The notes beneath the pieces are model-generated. The model made no database searches. It saw nothing but the letters and a program-made list of their open reading frames with translations, and had not been told where the DNA came from. The position numbers and the translations under genes were made by a program. Source: Cynocephalus volans (Eukaryota; Chordata; Mammalia; Dermoptera; Cynocephalidae). From it: a DNA stretch of 64,000 nucleotides. Of the stretch, positions 54,722 through 64,000 are shown piece by piece. Location of the stretch: positions 18,930,130 through 18,994,129 of the forward strand of contig NC_084475.1 in assembly GCF_027409185.1 (NCBI RefSeq). The letters are read 5' to 3'. Numbering within the stretch: position 1 is the first letter of the stretch; each line of letters starts with the position of its first letter.

Positions 54722-56454
54722 ACACCCAGCTGGTGCCCACTGGAGAACCGTCTGCCAGAAGATTGCTCGATGGGGGGACATCCCCACACACTTCTCAGAC
54801 CAGAGGTCACAGAAGTATTGAGTGGTAAGCAGAGAGTAGGAAAAACATTTTTTGTTCCTGAATCCTTACACTATTGATGTTACAATAAAGATGATGAATA
54901 AGATGGAGATTGAGCAGCCCATCCAACAGTGTCAGCAAAACAGTGAGGAGAGACACAGCTTTAGAGCACACATCGTGTAGGTGGGAGTGGTTGAACAGGT
55001 ATTTAAAGAAATTCTATTCTTTAAATAGGTATTGAACATACAGGGAACAGACACAGAGGAAGAAAGCACACTTTATGTGAACAGAAATGTTAGACTTCCC
55101 AGTTTCCCAGTACATGAAGGTGCCCGTCAGTTACTCAAACAGGTGGGCAGGAGAGGCCGGGGTGTGTGATCTGGAGCTCGTGGAGGGGTTCAGGACTATG
55201 GGAACCCCTGATTTTGCCCCCCAGGCTGGTAGGCAGAAGTGTCATTTTTTGAAGAGATACTACAAAGCTTATATTAGACTCACAGAGGGGACTGTGACTC
55301 CCGGAGAGTAACCACCAGTTCCCTGGAGGTTCTGGGCAGTACAGACACATATGTTTTTGCCAGATGTGGACCTTTCCCTGCAAAGAAATCACAGCTGATC
55401 ACATCAAGAGGGCTGATTCATCAAGATCAGAATTTCAAAACAGGGTGGTATTTAGAAAACAAAACAAGACACAGCTCTGGTTCCTGGAAGAGAAAATGAT
55501 TAGTGACTGCTTCAAAGACGGGGGTGCTCGGTGCCTCGGGGACTGGCCTGAAAAAGGAAGAGAGCAGAAAAGGACAGGATGTCAAGTGGGACTTGGCTCT
55601 GCCATGGGCTGTTGCAATCCTCGGACCCAAGGGTCTCCTGGGCGTGGCTAGGTCCATTTGTCTCAGCCCATGGTGTGTGGCATGATAGTCACCGCTCCCA
55701 TCAACAGAGAATGACATTATAAAAGAAGGAAAAAAAAGACAGAGAGAGTGAGATTGGTGGACTAGCCCTCAGCAGCGGTCAGTTCGTGCCCAAACGGGTC
55801 TGTCCAGCAGGAACACCGAGAAGCAGAGCAGAAAGGGTAGATTGTTTCCCAGAGACTCAGCCCGGGGAAGTCACGCGCACAAGCACCTGTATCTGCATGG
55901 GCCGAGGTCCCCTTGCCTTCCTGGGAGTGTGTAGTGTGGCACAGCCCCCGGCTTCTTTCCCAGGGGTCACTTCTTGCTGATGGCCAGGGGAGACAGCTTT
56001 GCACGTGTCCATGACTCCAAAGATCACATCAGCATGCAGCCCCCTCAGAGAGCAAAATCTCTTCCTTGAGGCGAAGGAAAGAAGCCGGCTACACGGCCCA
56101 AACCAGCATTTTCCAAATCTGTTTGAGGAACAGCTATTAACATCTGGCAGGATGCTAATTTTTTAGGTGAGAGAGAGACAATACATACGCTCATAGAGTA
56201 AAGGAAATCCAGTCACTTGGGGTTCCCTAGCGAGTGATGGGGAGCCACCCCAGTGCCCTGCAGGGGGACTGAGGAAAGCAGAGCCGGGAGAGGCACAGCT
56301 GCTGTGTGGCCGAGGACGCTGGTAGTGGGGACTTGTTAACAGGCAGACACCAGAGGTACCATACAAGTGGCTCTGGGATTTGGCAACACCTTGCAGGTCT
56401 GGATTAATGGAGAAAATAACAGATGCGTTGGTAATTACTGGGAAGAGACGTCTT
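54722..56454. other. Unassigned non-coding stretch
   Basis: No gene or repeat recognised with confidence. Confidence 0.35.
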
Positions 56455-56650
56455 GCTTTGAAGTCAGACTTGGATTTGAATGCAGTCTACGCACACGAGC
56501 CCATCTGGAACCCTGTTCCAGCATCTAACCCCTTCGAATCTCACTTTCCTGGGAATGACCTGACCACTTCACGGGGCTGCTGTGAAGTTAAATGCAAGGA
56601 AATGAAAGAAAAGACAGTGGATAATAGGAGCTCAATAAATTGCAATTATG
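56455..56650 (+). repeat. MIR SINE, diverged
   Basis: AAGTCAGACTTGGATTTGAA, CTAACCCCTTCGAATCTCAC, GGGGCTGCTGTGAAGTTAAA and AGGAGCTCAATAAATTGCAA follow the MIR order. Confidence 0.65.
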
Positions 56651-57689
56651 TCTTTCTTCAGATCATAAAGAAATGAGAACACGGTGTATTATATTCACTG
56701 GCTACCGATTACATGTTCATTAATATCACTGGTCGTGAAAACGGTAAGCAGAATTTTTCGCCTGAAGCAGAGTCATGTAGGAAACAATAGATTTGTTTCG
56801 ACTGAACATGTACAAAGATCTAAATCAAGAGGAGATAAGTAAATTTCATGAAATGTAAAGGGAATGGGGTAAGAAAGAACCCTAGTCCCTGCAGTGATTA
56901 TTCTTGTGTACACCCGTTTCCCACTCAACGGCGGATGCGTGCTCTGGCAGCTGACACATTGACCTATTGTGGGGCTAGGAGACCTGAGGTCTTCACACTG
57001 TCTTCCCTGAAATCAGCCACATCACAGCGGCTGTTTGTTGAGCACAGAGTTAACCGGGTTAGGAAACAGTTCACTCCAGACAGAAGCTGGAGTTAATCGA
57101 ATCCATGAAAATCAGAGACCTCGGCTGGTAAGGAGATGCCCCTTTGACTGAGGGTAGACACTTCATACCATGCGGGGACCAGAGCCACCTGTGGCTTGTC
57201 TACACAGACACAGGAATTCAAGACCATTCAGAAAGGCAACTGGGTTCCTGGTAACATGAGTGAGACAAGTAACGCTTTTCAGAAGCACGGAGAGGGTGAG
57301 TTGAATGTTGTTACTATTATTATTAGAAACTACAGAATCCTTTGCCTGTCAAAGAGGAAATCTGATCCTCCATGTGCCATGCATGAAATCCTGCGTGTGG
57401 TTTGGAGTTCAGCTGACGCACGCCTTCAGGGTAGGCATGTAGACAACTGAGCAAATGGACAGACTTCTGCTCTGAATGTGACATGCGAGCCCAGCAGCTG
57501 TGGCTTCGTATCCCAGAACAGCAGAAAACTCCCAGAGAGCGCCAAGATGAGTCCACAGTGGAAATGAACAGCGCTGAGCAGAGGGTGTCACATGCAATTG
57601 TAAGTGCTGACAACAGGGGACAGGTGCTCTGCCGTGCTTTTTATTCCATGTGGGCAAGTCTACCATTTCCAGGGACACTTGTCACATGT
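56651..57689. other. Unassigned non-coding stretch
   Basis: Nothing recognised. Confidence 0.35.
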
Positions 57690-58960
57690 ACCAAAGGTCT
57701 TAACTTGTTCTAGCACCAACTCAAAAGTCCAAAGTCCAGAGTCTCACTGAAATCAGATGTGGGTGAGACTCAGGGCATGATTCATCCTGAAGCAAATTCC
57801 CCTCCAGCTGTGAGCCTGTGAAATTAAACAACTTATGTGCTTCTAAAAATACAAAGGTATATGACAGGCACAGGACAGACATTCTCACTCTACAGGACAA
57901 ACAGGCAAGAAGAAAGGGGTAGCTGGTCCCAAGTCCAAACCCAAAAGGGCAGACATCTAATCTTAAGACTCCAGAATAATCTTTGGCTCCACGTGCTTCC
58001 TTCTGGACATGCTGGGATGGGGGTTGGGCCCCCATGCCTCAGGCACCCCCTACCCCCACCCCCTGGCTTTGCTGGGCTCAGCCATGCAGCAGCTCTCGCA
58101 GGTGAGGGCTGCGTGCTGGTAGTTCTACAGCTACGGGGTCTTAGAGGTTGTCCCACTTCTACAGCTCTGTGGGCGTTACCCTAGTGAGGACCCTCTGGTG
58201 GATCCACCCCTGTGGCAGTTCTCAGCCTGGGCCAATGCTCTCATAGACATCCTCTGAAATCGAGGTCGAGGCTGCCATGGCCCCACAGCTCATGCACTCT
58301 GCACGCCTGCAGACTTAGCCCCACACAGATGCTGCCGAGGCTGACCACTTGCACCCTCTGGAGCAGGCCTGAACACACCTGGGCCCACTTGAGACACAGC
58401 TAGGGCAGCTAAGGAGTGCTGTGCTGGCACGTGGGGGGCAGAGTTCTGAGGTGGTCCTGGGCAGCCAGCCTGTGGAGGGTGACCAGGCCTGTCCTCCAAA
58501 CCATTCTGTTCTCTTAGAGCTCTGGGCCTGTGATGGGAGGGGCAGTCTCAAAGATCTCCAAAATGCCTTCGAGATCATCTTCTCATGGTCCAGATGGACA
58601 GCATCTGGCTTCCTTGTATTCATTCCAACCACTTTATCAAAGGGCTCTTGGCCACGCCTTTGCCTGCTTTTTTTTTCTTTACCTGGCCAGGCTGCGAATT
58701 TTCCAAATCTTTATGTTCTACTTTCCTTCTAACTATAAATTTCACCTTTAAATCATTCCTCTCTTTTCTCATTTTATCATATGCAGGTTAAAAGAAGCCA
58801 CACGGCACCCAGATGCTTTGCTGCTTACACATTTCTTAAGACACATAACCCACTTCATTGCTCTTAAGTTCTGTCTTCCACAGAGCCCTTTTGCATGGAC
58901 ACAATTCAACCAAGTTCTTTGTCACTTTATGATGTTGAGGAAGAAATATAATTTCTCCTC
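57690..58960 (-). repeat. MaLR (MST/THE1-type) internal sequence
   Basis: On the plus strand it reads as the reversed MaLR internal region: CAAAGGTCTTAACTTG, CAACTCAAAAGTCCAAAGTC, CTGTGAGCCTGTGAAATTAA, ACATCCTCTGAAATCGAGG, GATGGGAGGGGCAGTCTCAA, and AAGAGATCTCC-like decay beyond. MaLR internal sequence is non-coding. The matching LTR is not adjacent. Confidence 0.75.
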
Positions 58961-59721
58961 AACCCTCAAAAGGTCATAGTTGGGACAGACCCCAGTAGGA
59001 AGAGACAGATTAACAAGAGAAAAACAAGCAAATTTAGGAACACCTGCAGTGCACAGCATGTGGGAGAAACCTCAGTGAAAGGTCCCTCGGGCCCGGGCCA
59101 TGGCTCCGAACTCTGGTTTATGCCGCATTTTCAACAGGGAACAATACATTTGCACAGCAATTTCAGGACAGAGGAAAGCAGTTTTGGGCTTCCAAAGGTG
59201 GGAAACCATGGGAAGGTAAACAGGCAGGAGGAAGCTAATGGAATAGGGTTTGTTTGCAGATTCCCCTGGTGCCATCTCTGGGTTGGTGAGAGTTGTCTCC
59301 AGTGAAGGAAAATTTATATCCTGTCTTTAAGCAGAAAAGTGGACAGGGAGAACTTTTCCTCCAGTTGCTGCTTCTTAAATGCCTTTATCTCAAAAATGAC
59401 TTTCTTGCCAATAGGCATATTCTGGTTTCCTTCAACGAGGATGGCCTTTACCCTCTTCCCCACCATCCAGATTTCCACCGACATGCTAATCGCAGCCACT
59501 TAGCATGATTGCTGAAAAGTTTCGGACTTCCCTTGGCTCTTCTCTTCTCTTGAGCCCTCACCAGAAGTGCCTCTAACACACATTCCTTTCCCGGCAATGG
59601 AGGCTTTTTGTAGCCTGCACCTCCGAATTCTCCCAGCCTCGACTCGTTACCCAATTCTAAAGCTGCTTCCACATTTTTGGGTATTCATTACAGCAACAGC
59701 CCATCTGCTCAGATTAATTTT
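58961..59721. other. Unassigned, repeat-like stretch
   Basis: ACAGATTAACAAGAGAAAAA, then GGAGAAACCTCAGTGAAAGG looks like part of a widespread mammalian repeat I cannot name. Confidence 0.35.
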
Positions 59722-60050
59722 TGTCTTAGTCTGTTTTGTGCCACTATAACAGAACACTAGACTGGGTGATTTATAAAGAACAGAAATGTACTGTCTCACG
59801 GTTCTGGAGGCTGGGAAGTCCAAGATCGAGGTGCCAGCATCTGGCGAGGGCTTTCTTGCTATGTCATCCCACGGCAGAAGGGCAAAGAGAGGGAGAGAGC
59901 AAGTGAGGGGTGAACCCACTCCCCACTCCTGGGATAACAGCATTAGTCCTTTCACCAGGATACAGCCCTCATGACCACCTCTTAATACAGTTACAATGGC
60001 AATTAAATTTCAGAGTGAGTTTTGGAGAGGACAATATTCAAACCATAGCA
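59722..60050 (-). repeat. MaLR LTR, minus strand
   Basis: CTTAGTCTGTTTTGTGCC, CTAGACTGGGTGATTTATAA, GGAGGCTGGGAAGTCCAAGA, TCTGGCGAGGGCTTTCTTGC and ACAATATTCAAACCATAGCA are the reversed MaLR LTR in order. No clear duplication was found. Confidence 0.8.
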
Positions 60051-60059
60051 ATATCCTTT

Positions 60060-61150
60060 AAAGCACAAGTTTTTAATTGTGATGAAGTTTAGTTTCTTTT
60101 CTGTTTGTTGTTGTTGCTGTTGCTGATGGTTTTGGTGTCACATCTAAAAAACCACTGCCTAATCCAAGGACATGAGGATTCAAGCTATCTTTCCTTCTCA
60201 GAGTTTTATTATTTCAATGCTTATATTTAGGTCTTCAATCCATTTTAATTTTTACATGAGGGTCCAACTTCATTCTCTTGCACCTGGATATTCAGTTGTC
60301 CTTGCACCATGTTTTGTAAAGACTATTCTTTCCCCCTGAACTGTCTTGGCACCTTGTCTAAAATCAATTGCCCGTAAGTGTGGTGAGTTCATTTCTGAAC
60401 TCCCAATTCCATTCTATTGATCTGTATGTCTCTCCTCATTCTGGTACCATCAGTCCTGAGTACGGTGAGTTTTGAAATCAGGAGGTGTGAATCCTCCAAC
60501 TTTGTTCTTCTTCAAGACTATCTTGGTCCTTTTTATCTGGGTTTTGGCTATCTCGATCCTTTCCACTTCCACATGAATTTTAGAATACACTTCTCCATTT
60601 CTGCAAAAAAGCTAGACAGGATTTTGACAGGGACTGCTTTGAATCTGTAGATCAATTTGGGGAGTATTATCTTAACAATACTGTCTTTCAAGCCATGAAC
60701 ACACAATCTTTCCGTTTACATAGGTCTTCAATTTCTTCCAGTGATTTTTGTAGTTTCCAGCACTCGAGTCTTACACTTTTAAAGAACTTATTCCTAAGTA
60801 CTCTTTCCGATGCTATTGTAAATGGAATTGCTTTCTTAATTTCTTATTGAGTTGTTCATGGCTAGTGCATTGAAAACAATTGGTTTTTATACATGGATCT
60901 TGTATCTTGCAATCTTGCTGAGTTTATTAGTTCAAATAGTTTTGTAGATTCATTGGGATTTTCCATATATAAAGTCATGTCACCTGCAAATAAAGATAAT
61001 TTTACTTCTCCCTTTCCTATTTGAATGCTTTTTCTTTTTCTCACTGAAGTGCCCTCACTTGGACCTCCAGTACAAAGCTAACAGACGTGGCAAGAACAGA
61101 CATCTTTGTCTTGTTCCTGAGCTTAGGGAGTTTTTCTCGAGTGAGACTTT
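60060..61150 (-). repeat. Old L1M ORF2 middle region, minus strand
   Basis: Decayed ORF2. The minus-strand reading near 61000 gives [20 protein letters not shown], in which the catalytic FADD motif has become FAGD, and then stops. The remainder covers the thumb region in broken frames. Confidence 0.75.
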
Positions 61151-61354
61151 GACATTTTTGTAGTTTGAGAGAAAGAAATCAGTGGGGACAAGAGAGAGGA
61201 TAACGGACAGAGAAAGCTCCAGGAGAGGTAGGCAGAGAGGGGAGGTCACTTCCTCCAGAGGGGGAGGGACCAACCAAAAGAGTGCAGGCAAGCCTAGCCT
61301 TGGAAAGGAGGCATGCTTTGTATTGCAGGAGCCCCAGATCTGAAAGGGCGCTCA

Positions 61355-61650
61355 CATAGTGTTCAACCATTCCAAAGAAACTCACCCAATATTGCAGTAG
61401 GTAGAGACATTGGTTTATTAGACTTAGGGAGGTGCTGATGGCGGCTGGTCAGCTAGAAATCCACCCCACCACTGGGTACATACAACAGTTGTTTATATAG
61501 TGAACAGATCAAAGGAGAGGTGTAAATCATTCGCATGCTTATGCATAGACCCTCACCCGACTCAGAGCTCGCAGGAGATCTAGCTGTGTAGATAAGTTAA
61601 CCCTTCCTGGCACAAGGGTAGTTAACATCAGTGTTCTAACTCCATTCACG
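61355..61650 (-). repeat. ERV LTR, minus strand
   Basis: On the minus strand a TATATAAAC box (61492-61499) is followed about 75 bp later by AATAAA (61414-61419). U3 lies to its right and U5 to its left. The same spacing is seen at 4082 and 13044. No clear duplication; ends approximate. Confidence 0.6.
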
Positions 61651-62114
61651 TAATTCATTTACTCAGGGCTCCTGCTTCCTACTGTCTTCCATTTGTCTTA
61701 GAGGGGACGTGTGCCTTTCCTTGGCCAGGGGTACTTTCCCAGGGGGCAGGGGGAACCCTGGTATGTGTGAGAAGGGGGGGATAAGTCTATGTCCAGTATT
61801 TACCTTACACTCTCCTGCTGTTCTCAGTGCAGCAGAGAGGTCATCTGGGGGTAACGGGTAGGGCTGGAGGCTCGAAGCAAGGAGCATAGACTCGAAACTG
61901 CTGCTGTTTGGAAAAAGAACTCAGACCAGCTGATGAGAAGACGGCCCAGCAGCAGGGGCCCAGCCCAGGGCTCCCCTGTCTCTGTTCTGTGACACTTCAC
62001 CAAGTGCCTTCTACTACTTGTGAGTTCTGTCCCACGGCAGCTCTTCCCTGCTTTAGGCAGGCATCTCTGCAAACCAAAATATTAAATGTATCATATTGAC
62101 TAGAGGTACATTTC
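61651..62114. other. Unassigned non-coding stretch
   Basis: Nothing recognised. The last 14 bases (62101-62114) are the left duplication of the next SINE. Confidence 0.35.
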
Positions 62115-62285
62115 TTTTTTTTTTTTTTTTTTAAATGACCGGTAAGGGGATCCTAAACCTTGACGTGGTGTTGTCAGCACCACGCTCACCCAGTGAGCTA
62201 ACCGGCCATCCCTATATAGGATCCGAACCCGTGGCCTTGGTGTTATCAGCACCGCACTCTCCCGAGCAAGCCATGGGCCGGCCCT
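62115..62285 (-). mobile_element. CYN-type dimeric SINE with duplication
   Basis: Full dimer in reverse: T tail, ATGACCGGTAAGGGGATCC, TGGTGTTGTCAGCACCACGC, GAGCTAACCGGCCATCCC, then TGGTGTTATCAGCACCGCAC and GGGCCGGCCC. TAGAGGTACATTTC (62101-62114) and TAGAGGTACGTTTC (62286-62299) flank it with one difference. Confidence 0.9.
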
Positions 62286-62299
62286 TAGAGGTACGTTTC

Positions 62300-64000
62300 C
62301 TGATCTTAATTTAAAGTTGGGTGTTTCACATCTGTTCCATCTTCAAAAAAAATAACGGGCAAAAGACTAAGTGGTCTCTCCTCGCTATGCTCTCCTTGTT
62401 AGAAGACAGAACCCTCCTCCCCACTTCCAGTTTATCTCACTGTTAAGCTTAAGATGAGATGGTGAAGGGACACGCTCTCCCGCCTGGCACATCTGGAAAG
62501 CGCCAGCCTCCACCCTCAAAGGCCACCTGCGCTGAGAGAGCCACAGACAACAGAGGTGGTTTGGGCAGATTTGGAGTTTATTTGCTGCAGTTCCTTGGCG
62601 CTAGTTTACGAGGCAAAAACGAACAAAAACAACTGGAATAATAATTATAATTTTTTAAAAACCCTGTCAACAACTTTCAGTCATTTCTGTATATTTTGCA
62701 TTATGACAAATCTTTTTAAACAAATACAAAATAATCTAAAAGGAGAAAAACTATACATGGATTATTTACACCTCTGATAAATAGACTAACACTGCTCCAG
62801 GCGCCTCTCTGTCTAGGAGTATTCGTGAGAACCAGGGCAGGGGACTGGCCAGCTGGACGGGCTCCGGTGTGGCCCTGACGCCACACGGACTTGGGCGGGC
62901 ACCACCCTGGTTTTCCCACCCAGAGAGCTCCGGCCTGGATGCTCCTGTCACCTTCACAAGCTCCAGTATAAAAGCACCCGAAGCCGCCCAAGGTATGACG
63001 TACACGATGGGGGCAACAGAATGCCCCCGACACTCCTCCCACCACTGCTTTTGCAAAATCTATTTCCAGAGATGCTAACCTGCCCTAAGGTACAGGAGGA
63101 GCCGTGGTGACCTCCACCCGCCTCCTCCAGACAGCGCTCTGCACCGCCAGGCCTGGGCACGTGGAGGGCGCCCCAAGACGGCTGGCCAGCCGCCTGCTCT
63201 GCCCAACTGAGCGGCAAGGGCTGCCCTTGAGAGTCCCTGAGAGATGGGCGGGAGAGCGTGGCGTGTTGCGGGCCCTCCACACCAGCAAGGAGGGCAGGAC
63301 CACCCTGCACACACGCCTTACAGGGAAGACGCAGAGGCTGACCTGGTCACCCTTGCACCCACTGCACCCTGCTGAGCAGACGCAGGCCCGCGTCCCCCTG
63401 CAGCAGGCCCACCACTAAACGTGTCCAGAGCAGTTCAGCGAGGGCCAGTTCTGAGGCAGAAAGAGCTGACGCCCTAAGGGGATCAGGTACGACCTGCTCC
63501 TTCCTCTAGAACGAGGACTGGAGTTTTGGGGAGGAGGAAGAAAAACCAAATATGCAACAGTCAGGTCATCCCACAGCCTCTGCTGGGATAACCTTCCTCA
63601 CAGTTTTGGTTATTAGGTATTTAGCTCAAGGAAGATGCTGACTTTCTATGTTAAAGCCCAACAAGAATTTGGATTTTGAAAGAGAAAAACAGTGTACGTG
63701 TGCGGTCAGTTCTGCTCTCCCGGCGCCCTACAGGCACTTGGGATGGAAAGGCATCCGCTGGAGCCACCAGCCGGGGTGCGGCTGTGTCGCCTGCTGTGCC
63801 CCCCACCCTCGACTGCACCCCTCTCTCTCATTCTGGGGCTTCCCCAGCTCCAGAGTGCAGCAGAGGGGGGAACACCCTCAGCAGCAGCCCAGGGAGCGCT
63901 CTGCAGAGAGAAGCTCCCTAAACCAGACAGGCAGAGTGCACCTGGACAGCACGACGTTTTTTTTAAAAAAAACAAAAATAGATCTTTATAGTACGTGGCT
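62300..64000. other. Unassigned GC-rich right end; possible 3' end of a minus-strand gene
   Basis: The sequence is GC-rich, with many overlapping frames (to 118 codons) that I cannot assign. An AT-rich patch lies at 62640-62770. Nothing is identified as an exon. Confidence 0.3.
62577..62582 (-). promoter_or_regulatory. Candidate polyadenylation signal (minus strand)
   Basis: AATAAA on the minus strand, with a GT-rich stretch (about 62535-62560) downstream on that strand. It would suit the 3' end of a minus-strand transcript from the GC-rich right end. Isolated AATAAA is common by chance, so confidence is low. Confidence 0.25.

Noticed and set aside
1..64000. A prokaryotic defence or other operon-like system
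   Set aside because: There are no closely spaced co-directional genes or ribosome-binding sites, and the whole window carries mammalian repeats.

Overview
The window looks like intergenic or deep-intronic DNA from a placental mammal. I recognise no intact protein-coding gene, no rRNA or tRNA gene, no CRISPR array and no bacterial-type operon. What can be supported is a dense layering of transposable elements. The best clue to the host is a tRNA-Ile-like SINE present in monomeric and dimeric forms (for example 35975-36150, 62115-62285, 32486-32607 and 25105-25218). It matches what I know of the CYN SINEs of colugos (Dermoptera). Together with the absence of Alu, B1/B2 and carnivore or ungulate SINEs, this points to Galeopterus or Cynocephalus. 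That is an inference from memory of the family, not a database match.

Layout. 1-5.7 kb: a SINE cut by the window edge, a nested pair of old L1 fragments, several MaLR LTRs (one with a clean 5-bp target-site duplication), an ERV LTR inserted in an MLT1 LTR, and an L2. 5.7-13.9 kb: mostly unassigned, with an LTR-like block, MER5A-like and MER20-like hAT pieces, L1 tails and an ERV LTR. 13.98-19.0 kb: an old minus-strand L1 split by a young L1 that carries a textbook 5' inversion (twin priming). Its 3' two-thirds of ORF2 is still open for about 680 codons. 19-35 kb: an MST-type LTR with a 5-bp duplication, scattered SINEs, MIRs and L1 tails, and a mariner-like MITE. 35.16-36.70 kb: a 1.5-kb ORF-less composite retroposon with an L1-like head, a GC-rich tandem duplication and an A/T-rich tail, flanked by an imperfect 17-bp duplication. 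37.5-39.0 kb and 54.1-54.7 kb: three copies of one ERV LTR family, two of them solo LTRs with perfect 4-bp duplications. 39.8-40.0 kb: a degenerate tandem array with a unit of about 24 bp. 41.6-48.5 kb: paired MST-type LTRs, MER2, L1s and a SINE. 49-64 kb: large unassigned stretches, MIRs, MaLR internal sequence, an old L1, an ERV LTR, a dimeric SINE with duplications, and a GC-rich right end that could hold the 3' end of a minus-strand gene.

The elements form no common pathway. They do share the L1 retrotransposition machinery: SINEs, L1s and the composite element all show A-rich tails and 14-17 bp duplications, while the LTR elements show the 4-bp (class I ERV) or 5-bp (MaLR) duplications expected of integrase. 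Most fragment boundaries are estimates by eye. Those given with duplications are exact to within a base or two.
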